64,000 nt of DNA from Planctomycetota bacterium (lineage in GTDB: Bacteria > Planctomycetota > UBA1135 > GCA-002686595): positions 186,001-250,000 of the forward strand of contig JADJLZ010000009.1 in assembly GCA_016709875.1 (NCBI GenBank), written 5' to 3'. Of the stretch, positions 55,411 to 62,801 are shown piece by piece (positions within the stretch are counted from its first letter, which is position 1; each line of letters opens with the position of its first letter). Under the pieces are notes generated by a model, which saw only the letters and a program-made list of their open reading frames with translations, searched no databases and was not told where the DNA came from. Both the position numbers and the translations under genes were made by a program.

Positions 55411-57471
55411 ATGTACAAGAAGAACCTCTTCGATCCCGCGATCACGCGCCGCGCCGTGCGCGACAGCTTCCGCAAGCTCGATCCCCGGCTGCAGATCCGC
55501 AACCCCGTGATGTTCGTCGTCTGGGTCTGCGCCGTGTTCACCAGCGCGCTCGCGCTGCAGGCGCTGCTCGGTCACGGCGAAGCGCCCTTCGGCTTCATCC
55601 TGGCGGTCTCGCTCTGGCTCTGGATCACACTGCTCTTCGCCAACTTCGCCGAGGCCCTGGCCGAGGGGCGCGGCAAGGCGCAGGCGGAATCGCTGCGCAA
55701 GACGCGCCGGGACGTGCAGGCCAAGCGCCTGCTCAACGCGAAGGACCGCACCCGTCACGAGAGCGTTTCCGCGCCGAGCCTGCGCAAGGGCGAAGTCGTG
55801 CTGGTCGAGGCCGGCGATGTGGTTCCTTGCGACGGCGAGGTGCTCGAGGGCGTCGCCTCGGTGGACGAGAGCGCGATCACCGGCGAGAGCGCGCCGGTGA
55901 TCCGCGAGTCGGGCGGCGACCGCAGCGCCGTCACGGGCGGCACGCGCGTGCTCTCGGACTGGCTGGTGGTGCGCGTCGCCGCGAACCCGGGCGAGGCCTT
56001 CCTCGACCGCATGATCGCGCTGGTCGAGGGCAGCAAGCGCCAGAAGACGCCCAACGAGATCGCGCTCGGGATCCTGCTCGCGGCGTTGACGATCGTGTTC
56101 CTGCTCGCGACCGCGACACTGCTGCCCTTCTCGGCCTTCGCCGTGCACGCCAGCGGGCAGGGCCAGACCGTCACGGTCACGGTGCTCGTGGCCCTGCTGG
56201 TGTGCCTGATCCCGACCACGATCGGCGGATTGCTCTCGGCCATCGGCATCGCCGGGATGGATCGCATGATCCAGGCCAATGTGATCGCCAATTCGGGTCG
56301 CGCGGTCGAGGCCGCGGGCGACGTCGACGTGCTGCTGCTCGACAAGACCGGCACGATCACGCTCGGCAACCGCCAGGCAGTCGAGTTCCTGGCCGCGCCT
56401 GGCGTCACGCCGGAAGAACTGGCCGATGCGGCGCAGCTCTCCTCGCTGGCCGATGAGACACCCGAGGGACGCAGCATCGTGGTCCTGGCCAAGGAACGCC
56501 ACGGTTTGCGCGAACGCCGAATCCAGGAGATCGGCGCGGTCTTCGTACCGTTCACCGCTCAGACGCGCATGAGCGGCGTCGATTTCGAGGGCCGCCAGAT
56601 CCGCAAGGGCGCCGACGACGCGATCGCGGCCTGGATCGCGTCGCGCCGCGGCAGCCTCGCGCCCGAAGTGCGCGCGCAGGTCGAACGGATCGCTCGCGGA
56701 GGCGGCACACCGCTGCTCGTGGCCGAGGGCGACCGCGTCCTGGGCGTGATCCACCTGAAGGACGTGGTGAAGGGCGGCATCCGCGAGCGCTTCGGCGAAT
56801 TGCGGCGGATGGGAATCCGCACGATCATGATCACCGGCGACAACTCGCTCACCGCCGCCTCGATCGCCGCCGAGGCCGGCGTGGACGACTTCCTCGCGCA
56901 GGCGACGCCCGAGGCCAAGCTGGCCCTGATCCGCGAGCACCAGTCGCAGGGCCACCTGGTCGCGATGGCGGGCGACGGCACCAACGACGCACCCGCGCTG
57001 GCACAGGCGGACGTCGCCGTAGCGATGAACAGCGGCACGCAGGCCGCCAAGGAAGCCGGCAACCTGATCGACCTGGACTCGAATCCGACCAAGCTGATCG
57101 AGATCGTCGAGATCGGCAAGCAGATGCTGATGACGCGCGGCTCGCTGACCACGTTCAGCATCGCCAACGACGTGGCCAAGTACTTCGCCATCATCCCGGC
57201 TGCGTTCGCGCTGACCTACCCCGAGCTGAAGTCGCTCGACGTGATGCACCTTGCTACGCCCGCCTCCGCGATCCTCTCCGCGGTGATCTTCAATGCGCTG
57301 ATCATCGTCTTCCTGATCCCGCTGGCGCTGCGCGGGGTCGCCTACCGGCCGATCGGGGCGGCGGCGCTGCTGCGCCGGAACCTGCTGGTCTACGGTCTGG
57401 GCGGCCTGGTCGTGCCCTTCGCGGGCATCAAGCTGATCGATCTCGCGCTTTCCAGCCTGGGCCTCGCATGA
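55411..57471 (+). CDS. kdpB: KdpB, P-type ATPase subunit
   Basis: The 686-residue type IA P-type ATPase subunit hydrolyses ATP to drive K+ import through KdpA. The phosphorylated aspartate is D311 in LLLDKTGTIT; the actuator-domain motif TGES is in AITGESAPVI, the nucleotide domain includes KGADDAI, and the hinge TGDNSLTAA and MAGDGTNDAPALAQADV motifs are intact. The stop (TGA at 57469-57471) lies just before a strong ribosome-binding site for kdpC. Length is standard. Confidence 0.96.
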   Translation: MYKKNLFDPAITRRAVRDSFRKLDPRLQIRNPVMFVVWVCAVFTSALALQALLGHGEAPFGFILAVSLWLWITLLFANFAEALAEGRGKAQAESLRKTRRDVQAKRLLNAKDRTRHESVSAPSLRKGEVVLVEAGDVVPCDGEVLEGVASVDESAITGESAPVIRESGGDRSAVTGGTRVLSDWLVVRVAANPGEAFLDRMIALVEGSKRQKTPNEIALGILLAALTIVFLLATATLLPFSAFAVHASGQGQTVTVTVLVALLVCLIPTTIGGLLSAIGIAGMDRMIQANVIANSGRAVEAAGDVDVLLLDKTGTITLGNRQAVEFLAAPGVTPEELADAAQLSSLADETPEGRSIVVLAKERHGLRERRIQEIGAVFVPFTAQTRMSGVDFEGRQIRKGADDAIAAWIASRRGSLAPEVRAQVERIARGGGTPLLVAEGDRVLGVIHLKDVVKGGIRERFGELRRMGIRTIMITGDNSLTAASIAAEAGVDDFLAQATPEAKLALIREHQSQGHLVAMAGDGTNDAPALAQADVAVAMNSGTQAAKEAGNLIDLDSNPTKLIEIVEIGKQMLMTRGSLTTFSIANDVAKYFAIIPAAFALTYPELKSLDVMHLATPASAILSAVIFNALIIVFLIPLALRGVAYRPIGAAALLRRNLLVYGLGGLVVPFAGIKLIDLALSSLGLA

Positions 57472-57482
57472 AGGAGTCCTCC

Positions 57483-58043
57483 ATGTTCAAGCAACTCAAC
57501 GTCGCCGCGCGCATGCTGCTCGTGCTGAGCCTCCTGACCGGCGTGCTCTACCCGCTGCTCGTGACCGTGCTGGCCCAGTTGTGCTTCCACTCGCAGGCGA
57601 ACGGCAGCCTGATCGTCGAGGGTGAGGTGCTGCGCGGCTCACAGCTCGTCGGCCAGTTCTTCGACGATTCGAAGTTCTTCTGGGGCCGGCTCTCGGCCAC
57701 GACCCCGCCCTACAACGCCTCGGCCTCGAGCGGCTCCAACCTCGGGCCGACGAATCCGGAGCTCTCCCGGATCCTGAAGGAGCGCATCGACCGGCTGCGC
57801 GCGTTGCCCGGCGGCGACGCGCCGATCCCGGTCGATCTCGTGACGGCCTCCGCCAGCGGGCTGGACCCCGACATCAGCCCGGCCGCGGCGCGCTTCCAGA
57901 TCGCGCGCGTGGCGGCGGCGCGCGGCTTGCCACCCGAGCGCGTGCACGCCCTCGTGGAGCAGCACGTCGAGGGCCGTTGCCTGGGATTCCTCGGAGAACC
58001 GCGCGTCAACGTCTTGGAGCTGAATCGTGCGTTGGTACGCTAG
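57483..58043 (+). CDS. kdpC: KdpC, K+-transporting ATPase subunit C
   Basis: A 186-residue single-pass periplasmic subunit that supports the KdpB nucleotide cycle. It has one N-terminal helix (LLVLSLLTGVLYPLLVTVLA) and the KdpC blocks GQFFDDSKFFWGRLSATTPP, YNASASSGSNLGPTNP, DLVTASASGLDPDISPAAA and VNVLELNRAL. The start at 57483 is chosen because AAGGAG lies 6 nt upstream; an ATG at 57468, overlapping the kdpB stop, would add five residues. Usual length is about 190. Confidence 0.93.
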   Translation: MFKQLNVAARMLLVLSLLTGVLYPLLVTVLAQLCFHSQANGSLIVEGEVLRGSQLVGQFFDDSKFFWGRLSATTPPYNASASSGSNLGPTNPELSRILKERIDRLRALPGGDAPIPVDLVTASASGLDPDISPAAARFQIARVAAARGLPPERVHALVEQHVEGRCLGFLGEPRVNVLELNRALVR

Positions 58044-58052
58044 CAGCTCGCG

Positions 58053-58772
58053 ATGCTCCTCCCCTTCCTCCTCGCGCTCGGTGGCGAAACGGCGATCAGC
58101 GGCGACCGGTCGGGCCTGCTCGTCAGCTCGACGCTGGTTCCCACGGGGCTGACGCAGCTCGAGACCGGCCTCTCCTACGACAGCCTGGGCGGCGTCTGGT
58201 CGACGCCGACGAGCCTGCGCTACGGGCTGTGCGACGACCTCGAGCTGCGCGCGTCGACCACGGGCTGGAACCATCTCGAAGACGCCGGCGATCAGGGCTT
58301 CGGGCCGTTGACGCTGGGCGTCAAGGGGCCGATCGATCTCAGCTTCGCCGATCTGGACCTCAGCTGGGCCGACTCGGCCGCGTGGGTCGCGGAAGTGGAG
58401 CTGCCGGGCGGCACGCTCGACGGCGCGCCGCATTCGCTCTCGCCCTCGGCGACCGCGGTCGTGAGCTGGACGCCGGACGGCGGCATGTGGCAGGTGAGCA
58501 GCCTGCTCGGTGTCGCGTACCAGTCCGACGCGGAGTCGATCCACGTCAACATGGCGGCGAGCGCATCGCGTCCGTTGTGGGACACGGGCAGCGTCTTCTT
58601 CGAGGCCGGCTGGTTCCCGCGCTCCTTGCTCGAACCCGACCCGCTGTACGTCGGCGGCGGCTTGATCCTGCTCCCGAACACGGACGTGCAACTCGACCTG
58701 GGCTTCGACCTCGGACTGGGCGAGACCAGCGGCGAGTGGCTCGCCGGCCTGGGCGTGGCGTGGCGCTGGTGA
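58053..58772 (+). CDS. outer-membrane-type beta-barrel protein following kdpC
   Basis: A 239-residue protein with alternating polar/aromatic strands throughout (LTQLETGLSYDSLGGVWSTP, LGVAYQSDAESIHVNMAASA, VQLDLGFDLGLGETSGEW) and a C-terminal W (GVAWRW), the usual outer-membrane-insertion residue. The N-terminus is hydrophobic (MLLPFLLALGG) but the signal peptide is short and unclear. It resembles the transporter-type barrel domain of unknown function seen in Proteobacteria and planctomycetes. It starts 9 nt after the kdpC stop, so it may belong to the kdp transcript. No substrate is known. Confidence 0.65.
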   Translation: MLLPFLLALGGETAISGDRSGLLVSSTLVPTGLTQLETGLSYDSLGGVWSTPTSLRYGLCDDLELRASTTGWNHLEDAGDQGFGPLTLGVKGPIDLSFADLDLSWADSAAWVAEVELPGGTLDGAPHSLSPSATAVVSWTPDGGMWQVSSLLGVAYQSDAESIHVNMAASASRPLWDTGSVFFEAGWFPRSLLEPDPLYVGGGLILLPNTDVQLDLGFDLGLGETSGEWLAGLGVAWRW

Positions 58773-58799
58773 GCGATCCGGGCTAGCCTCGTACGAGGC

Positions 58800-60587
58800 A
58801 TGCGATTCCTTCCCCTCGCCTTGGCGGCGCTGCTCCTTGCGGGTGCACTGCGCGCGCAGAGTCCGCTCGCATCCATCAACGGACCGGCGAACAGCACGCT
58901 CGGCAGCGCCGTGGGTTCGATCGCCGACCTCAACGGTGACGGCGTGCGCGAGGTCGTCGTCGGGATGCCCAGCATGAGCACCGCGAGCGGCGGCTTCAGC
59001 GGACAAGTGCGCGTGTACTCCGGCGCCTACCTGCTGCACGGAACGCAGCCGGACATCTTGTTCCAGTGGAACGGCGCGCTCGGCGCCGCCGTCGGGCTGG
59101 GGAACGCGCTCGCCGCCGGCGTCGACGTCGATGGTGACGGTGTGCAGGACGTGCTCGCCGGCGCGACCGGCGACGACCAGGGCGGTCTCGCCCCGGACTC
59201 GGGCAGCGTCAACGTGTTCTCCGGAGCGAGCGGCGCGCTGCTCGCCACCTTCTACAGCACACCGCACAAGGGCCTGGGCATCTCGGTCGCGTTCGTGGGC
59301 GACGTCAACGGCGACGGCTACGAGGACGTCGGCGGCGGGCAGAACCCGTTCACCGTCGGCCCGACGGCGCCGGGCAACGCCTTCGTCTGGTCGGGCGAGT
59401 GGATCGCGCGCACCGCCGCGGGACAGACACCGCTCTCGCCGATGCTGCTCTGGTCGCGCGCCGGCCACGCGAACGGCGACCGTTTCGGGCGCGCGCTGTG
59501 CGCTTTCGGCGATCTGGACTTCGATGGCCACGCCGATTTCGCCGTCGGTGCGCGCCAAGGCGGTGCCAACGCAGGCGGCTACGTCGAGTTCTACTCGGGA
59601 GCCACGGGGAACGCGCTCTTCTCGATCGACGGGCCGCTGGCCTCGAGCTTCTTCGGCACCGCCCTCGCCACCGCGGGCGACGTCGACGGGGACGGATGGG
59701 ACGATCTCGCGATCGGGGCTCCCGGCTTCGATCCGCCCGGCACGCCGATCAACACGAACGTCGGTGCGGTGTACGTGCTCTCGGGCGAGTGGGCTTCCGC
59801 CACCGCGCGCGGGCTCGTGCCGCAGACACCCCAGTTCGTGCTCACGGTCCAGGGCCCGAATGCGGGCGATGGGCTGGGCCAGTCGATCGCGTCGCTGGGA
59901 GATCTCGACTTCGACGGCCGGGCGGAGCTCGCGCTCGGCGGTCCACAGTATTCGAGCGGTCCGGTCAGCGGTCCTGGCTTCGTCGAACTCGTCTCCGGCG
60001 CGTCCGGCCAGGTGCTCTGGCGCAGCTACGGCGCCGTCCTCGGCGACAGTTACGGCCAGGCGCTCGCGGCCGCGGGCGACCTCGACGGCGACGGCGTGCC
60101 CGATCTGGTCGTCGGCGCTCCGCAGATCGCGGTCAGTGGCAACCTCGAGGGTCGCCTGCGCGTGCTCTCCGGCTTCGACCTCGTCGGCACGACTTTCTGC
60201 AGCGCGGTCCCCGACTCGAGCGGCCTCCCCGCCGCAATCGGAGGCCACGGAACTTCGTCGGTCAGCGCGAACGGCTTGCTGCTCAGCACCGAGAACGTCC
60301 CGCCGCACGCGACGGGTGTGTTCCTGATCGGCAGCGGCACGACCCCGCTGCCCGCGGGCAATGGAGTCCTCTGCATCGGCGGCGCCGCCGTGCACCGCCT
60401 GGGAGTGGTCTCCGCCGACGCGAGCGGCAGGCTCGTGCTGCCGCTCGATCTGCTGCACCTCCCGCCCTCGGTGCCCGCGATCCTGCCCGGCGCGGACTGG
60501 AACTTCGAGGCCTGGTTCCGCGACACGCCGGCGGGCGGCGCGGGCTTCAACTTCTCGAACGCGCTCGACGTGCACTTCCGGCCCTGA
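58800..60587 (+). CDS. secreted FG-GAP (integrin-alpha-like) propeller protein
   Basis: A 595-residue exported protein; signal peptide to about 20 (GALRAQ). Seven FG-GAP blades are recognisable by the calcium-loop pattern D-x-D/N-x-D-G: IADLNGDGVREVVVGMP, VDVDGDGVQDVLAGA, VGDVNGDGYEDVGGG, FGDLDFDGHADFAVGA, AGDVDGDGWDDLAIGAP, LGDLDFDGRAELALGGP and AGDLDGDGVPDLVVGAP. The C-terminal 130 residues (from TTFCSAVPDSSG) are a second type of terminal domain ending WFRDTPAGGAGFNFSNA, similar in style to the domain at 13257 but without its many cysteines. Probably calcium-stabilised and cell-surface; ligand unknown. Confidence 0.85.
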   Translation: MRFLPLALAALLLAGALRAQSPLASINGPANSTLGSAVGSIADLNGDGVREVVVGMPSMSTASGGFSGQVRVYSGAYLLHGTQPDILFQWNGALGAAVGLGNALAAGVDVDGDGVQDVLAGATGDDQGGLAPDSGSVNVFSGASGALLATFYSTPHKGLGISVAFVGDVNGDGYEDVGGGQNPFTVGPTAPGNAFVWSGEWIARTAAGQTPLSPMLLWSRAGHANGDRFGRALCAFGDLDFDGHADFAVGARQGGANAGGYVEFYSGATGNALFSIDGPLASSFFGTALATAGDVDGDGWDDLAIGAPGFDPPGTPINTNVGAVYVLSGEWASATARGLVPQTPQFVLTVQGPNAGDGLGQSIASLGDLDFDGRAELALGGPQYSSGPVSGPGFVELVSGASGQVLWRSYGAVLGDSYGQALAAAGDLDGDGVPDLVVGAPQIAVSGNLEGRLRVLSGFDLVGTTFCSAVPDSSGLPAAIGGHGTSSVSANGLLLSTENVPPHATGVFLIGSGTTPLPAGNGVLCIGGAAVHRLGVVSADASGRLVLPLDLLHLPPSVPAILPGADWNFEAWFRDTPAGGAGFNFSNALDVHFRP

Positions 60588-60614
60588 GGCGCGCGCGCGT
60601 ACACTCTGCGCCGC

Positions 60615-61979
60615 ATGCCCACGCGCAAAGACCACAAGGCGGCCTGCCGCCTCGCCCCCGGAGCCGGCCGCGAGCTCGTCACCGCCCCCGTGATGCAGGC
60701 CGAGTCGCTCGACCAGCTCTTCGAGCACTCGCTGCCCTCCTTCGGCGGCGCGTACCTGCGGCGCATCTGGACGCTGCTCGACGAGTGCGTCGGCAAGGGT
60801 CTGCCGATGACGCTCTCGATCGCCGGACCGGTGACGGTCTCGGGCCAGCACTACGCCTGGCTCAACCCGCTGCTCGACACGGGCTGGTTCATGCTGCTCT
60901 CGACCACGGACGCCGTGTGCTACCACGACGGCCACCGCGCGCTCGACGGTGCGCGCAAGCACCCCTTCCACGAGGTGGCGATCTTCGGCGACGACGGCGC
61001 GCTGCGCGACGAGAAGACGATCCGCGTCACCGACATCGGCTTCGACGAGGAGGTGCTGCTCGAGCAGGACCGCTTCATCACCGCCTGCCTGCGCGAGCCC
61101 GAGTTCCAGCGCCGCATGACCGGCCCGGTGTTTCGCCAGCTGCTCGGTCGGCGCTACGCCGAGCAGGAAGCGCGCAACCAGTGCCCCGAGGGCCTGCTCG
61201 CACTCTGCGCACGCAAAGAGCTGCCGATTTTCGTCGGCGCGCCCGGCGACGGCTCGGTGTTCCTCAACTCGATGAAGCTCTGGGCGCTCGCGCAGGCCGC
61301 GGGCGGCGAGCACCGCTTCGAACTCGACCTGCACGCGGAGGTCTTCGAGAGCTGCGCCTACCACTACTGGGGCCTGCGCGAGACCAAAGCCGGCGCGATC
61401 GGCACGCTGATCCTGGGCGGCGGCGTGCCCAAGAACTTCAATCTGCAGCCCGAACCGGCGCTCTCCCAGATCTTCGGCCTCGAGGACATCTCGGGCTACC
61501 TGTACGACATCCAGATCACGAGCGCGCCGGTCACCGACGGTTCGCTCTCCTCCTGCCCGCCGGCCGAGGCGGTCACCTGGGGCAAGGTCGACCAGGAGCA
61601 CTTCCGTTCGACCTGCGAGAGCATGCAGGCCGACTACTCGATGGTGATGCCCTTCCTCGTGCGCGCGCTGCTCGAGAAGCGCGCGCGCTTCGAGCGCTGG
61701 GCTGAGCGCATGGGCGAGAAGGCGCTCTTCGCCAAGCACCCCGCGGCGCGCGGCTACCTGCGGCCGCGCGAGGGCTACCGGCTGCTCGGCAAGCGCGAGG
61801 AGCTGATGGCCGAGCTGATGAAAGAGGTCGGAAAGAACTCCAAGCGCCTCGAGCAGGAGAGCCTCTACCCGCTGGCCGGCGCGAAGCCGCGCAAGCCGCG
61901 CAAGCCGAACAAGCCGAACAAGCCGAACAAGCCGCGCAAGCCGCGCAAGCCCGCGCCGCGCGCGAAGGCCAAGCGATGA
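60615..61979 (+). CDS. deoxyhypusine synthase-like protein with Lys/Pro tail
   Basis: A 454-residue cytosolic member of the deoxyhypusine synthase family, which transfers an aminobutyl group from spermidine. K324 in AVTWGKVD aligns with the catalytic lysine (human K329). Other blocks: MTLSIAGPVTVSGQHYAW, EELPIFVGAP-like KELPIFVGAPGDGSVF, and GTLILGGGVPKNFNLQPEP. Bacteria lack eIF5A, so the substrate is unknown; several bacterial homologues act as homospermidine synthases. Residues 424-446 are seven near-identical KPR/KPN triplets, an unusual tail absent from the core family. The start at 60615 is the first ATG with homology; the stop overlaps the next gene by 4 nt. Confidence 0.85.
   Translation: MPTRKDHKAACRLAPGAGRELVTAPVMQAESLDQLFEHSLPSFGGAYLRRIWTLLDECVGKGLPMTLSIAGPVTVSGQHYAWLNPLLDTGWFMLLSTTDAVCYHDGHRALDGARKHPFHEVAIFGDDGALRDEKTIRVTDIGFDEEVLLEQDRFITACLREPEFQRRMTGPVFRQLLGRRYAEQEARNQCPEGLLALCARKELPIFVGAPGDGSVFLNSMKLWALAQAAGGEHRFELDLHAEVFESCAYHYWGLRETKAGAIGTLILGGGVPKNFNLQPEPALSQIFGLEDISGYLYDIQITSAPVTDGSLSSCPPAEAVTWGKVDQEHFRSTCESMQADYSMVMPFLVRALLEKRARFERWAERMGEKALFAKHPAARGYLRPREGYRLLGKREELMAELMKEVGKNSKRLEQESLYPLAGAKPRKPRKPNKPNKPNKPRKPRKPAPRAKAKR
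61884..61946 (+). repeat. 9-bp tandem repeat coding for a Lys-Pro tail
   Basis: Seven consecutive 9-nt units (AAGCCGCGC, twice; AAGCCGAAC, three times; AAGCCGCGC, twice) encode alternating KPR and KPN triplets at the 3' end of the deoxyhypusine-synthase-like gene. Unit count could vary by replication slippage. Confidence 0.85.
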
Positions 61980-62698
61980 AGCTCTTCGCGCTCGTGCTCG
62001 CGCTGCTGCCCGCCCTGTCCGCGCAGGAGAAGCCTGTCGATCCCGACAGCGCGAAGTACTCCGCGCTGCTCGAGAAGTACGTCGCGGACGGGCGTGTGGA
62101 CTACGCGGGCTTGCGCAAGGACCGCGCTGCGCTCGACGCCTACCTGAAGGCGGCCAGCGAAGCGCGCGGCGAGCACGGGCTCGCGTTCTGGCTCAACGTC
62201 TACAACGCGAGCGTGTTGCGCGACCTCGTCGACAGCGGCGAGAAGCTGCCCGCCAAGGTCACCGACCTCGCGGGCTTCTTCGACGCCAAGAAGCACACGG
62301 TCAACGGCGAGTCGCGCACGTTGAACCAGATCGAGGGCTTCGTGCGCGAGCACTGGAAGGACCCGCGCGTGCACTTCGCGCTCAACTGCGGTGCGCGCAG
62401 CTGCCCGCCGCTCCCCGCGCGCGCCTTCGTCGAGGAGAAGCTCGACGCCAAGCTCGAGGAGCTCACGCGCGCCTTCCTCGACGGCCCGGGGATCGTGCTC
62501 GATCCCAAGGCCAAGGAAGTGCGTGTCACGAAGCTCCTCGACTGGTACCGCGACGACTTCACGGCCGGTTCCGGCACGCTCGAGAGCTTCCTGCGCAAGC
62601 ACGTCACCGACGGGCGCAAGCTCGACGCACTCGGCGGCGCGAACTCGTGGAAGCTCGCGTTCCAGGACTACGACTGGACGCCCAACTCCGCACGCTGA
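61976..62698 (+). CDS. DUF547 family exported protein
   Basis: A 240-residue exported protein with signal peptide to about 17 (LLPALSAQ). The DUF547 domain blocks are YVADGRVDYAGLRKDRAALD, AFWLNVYNASVLRDLV, LNQIEGFVREHWKDPRVHFA and CGARSCPPLPARAF, the last containing a Cys pair. LLDWYRDDF follows. The function of the family is unknown. Its ATG lies within the stop of the deoxyhypusine-synthase-like gene (ATGA), so the two are translationally coupled. Confidence 0.85.
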   Translation: MKLFALVLALLPALSAQEKPVDPDSAKYSALLEKYVADGRVDYAGLRKDRAALDAYLKAASEARGEHGLAFWLNVYNASVLRDLVDSGEKLPAKVTDLAGFFDAKKHTVNGESRTLNQIEGFVREHWKDPRVHFALNCGARSCPPLPARAFVEEKLDAKLEELTRAFLDGPGIVLDPKAKEVRVTKLLDWYRDDFTAGSGTLESFLRKHVTDGRKLDALGGANSWKLAFQDYDWTPNSAR

Positions 62699-62801
62699 GG
62701 CCCTGAATCGCCGGCCTCTTGTGCAACCGGGGGCCGGATCGGGTATAGGTGGTCTCGCCGACCTGGAGAAGGCACGCGCCTGGGCGCGTTCGGAGGATCC
62801 C

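Noticed and set aside
57639..61739. A 1366-codon open frame on the minus strand opposite kdpC, the barrel gene, the FG-GAP gene and the deoxyhypusine-synthase-like gene
   Set aside because: Composition is Arg/Ala/Gly/Glu-rich with no domain or signal; it is the antisense of well-supported genes in high-GC DNA.
61884..61946. Possible CRISPR or non-coding repeat array
   Set aside because: Units are 9 nt without spacers and lie in frame inside a coding sequence; a coding minisatellite explains them.
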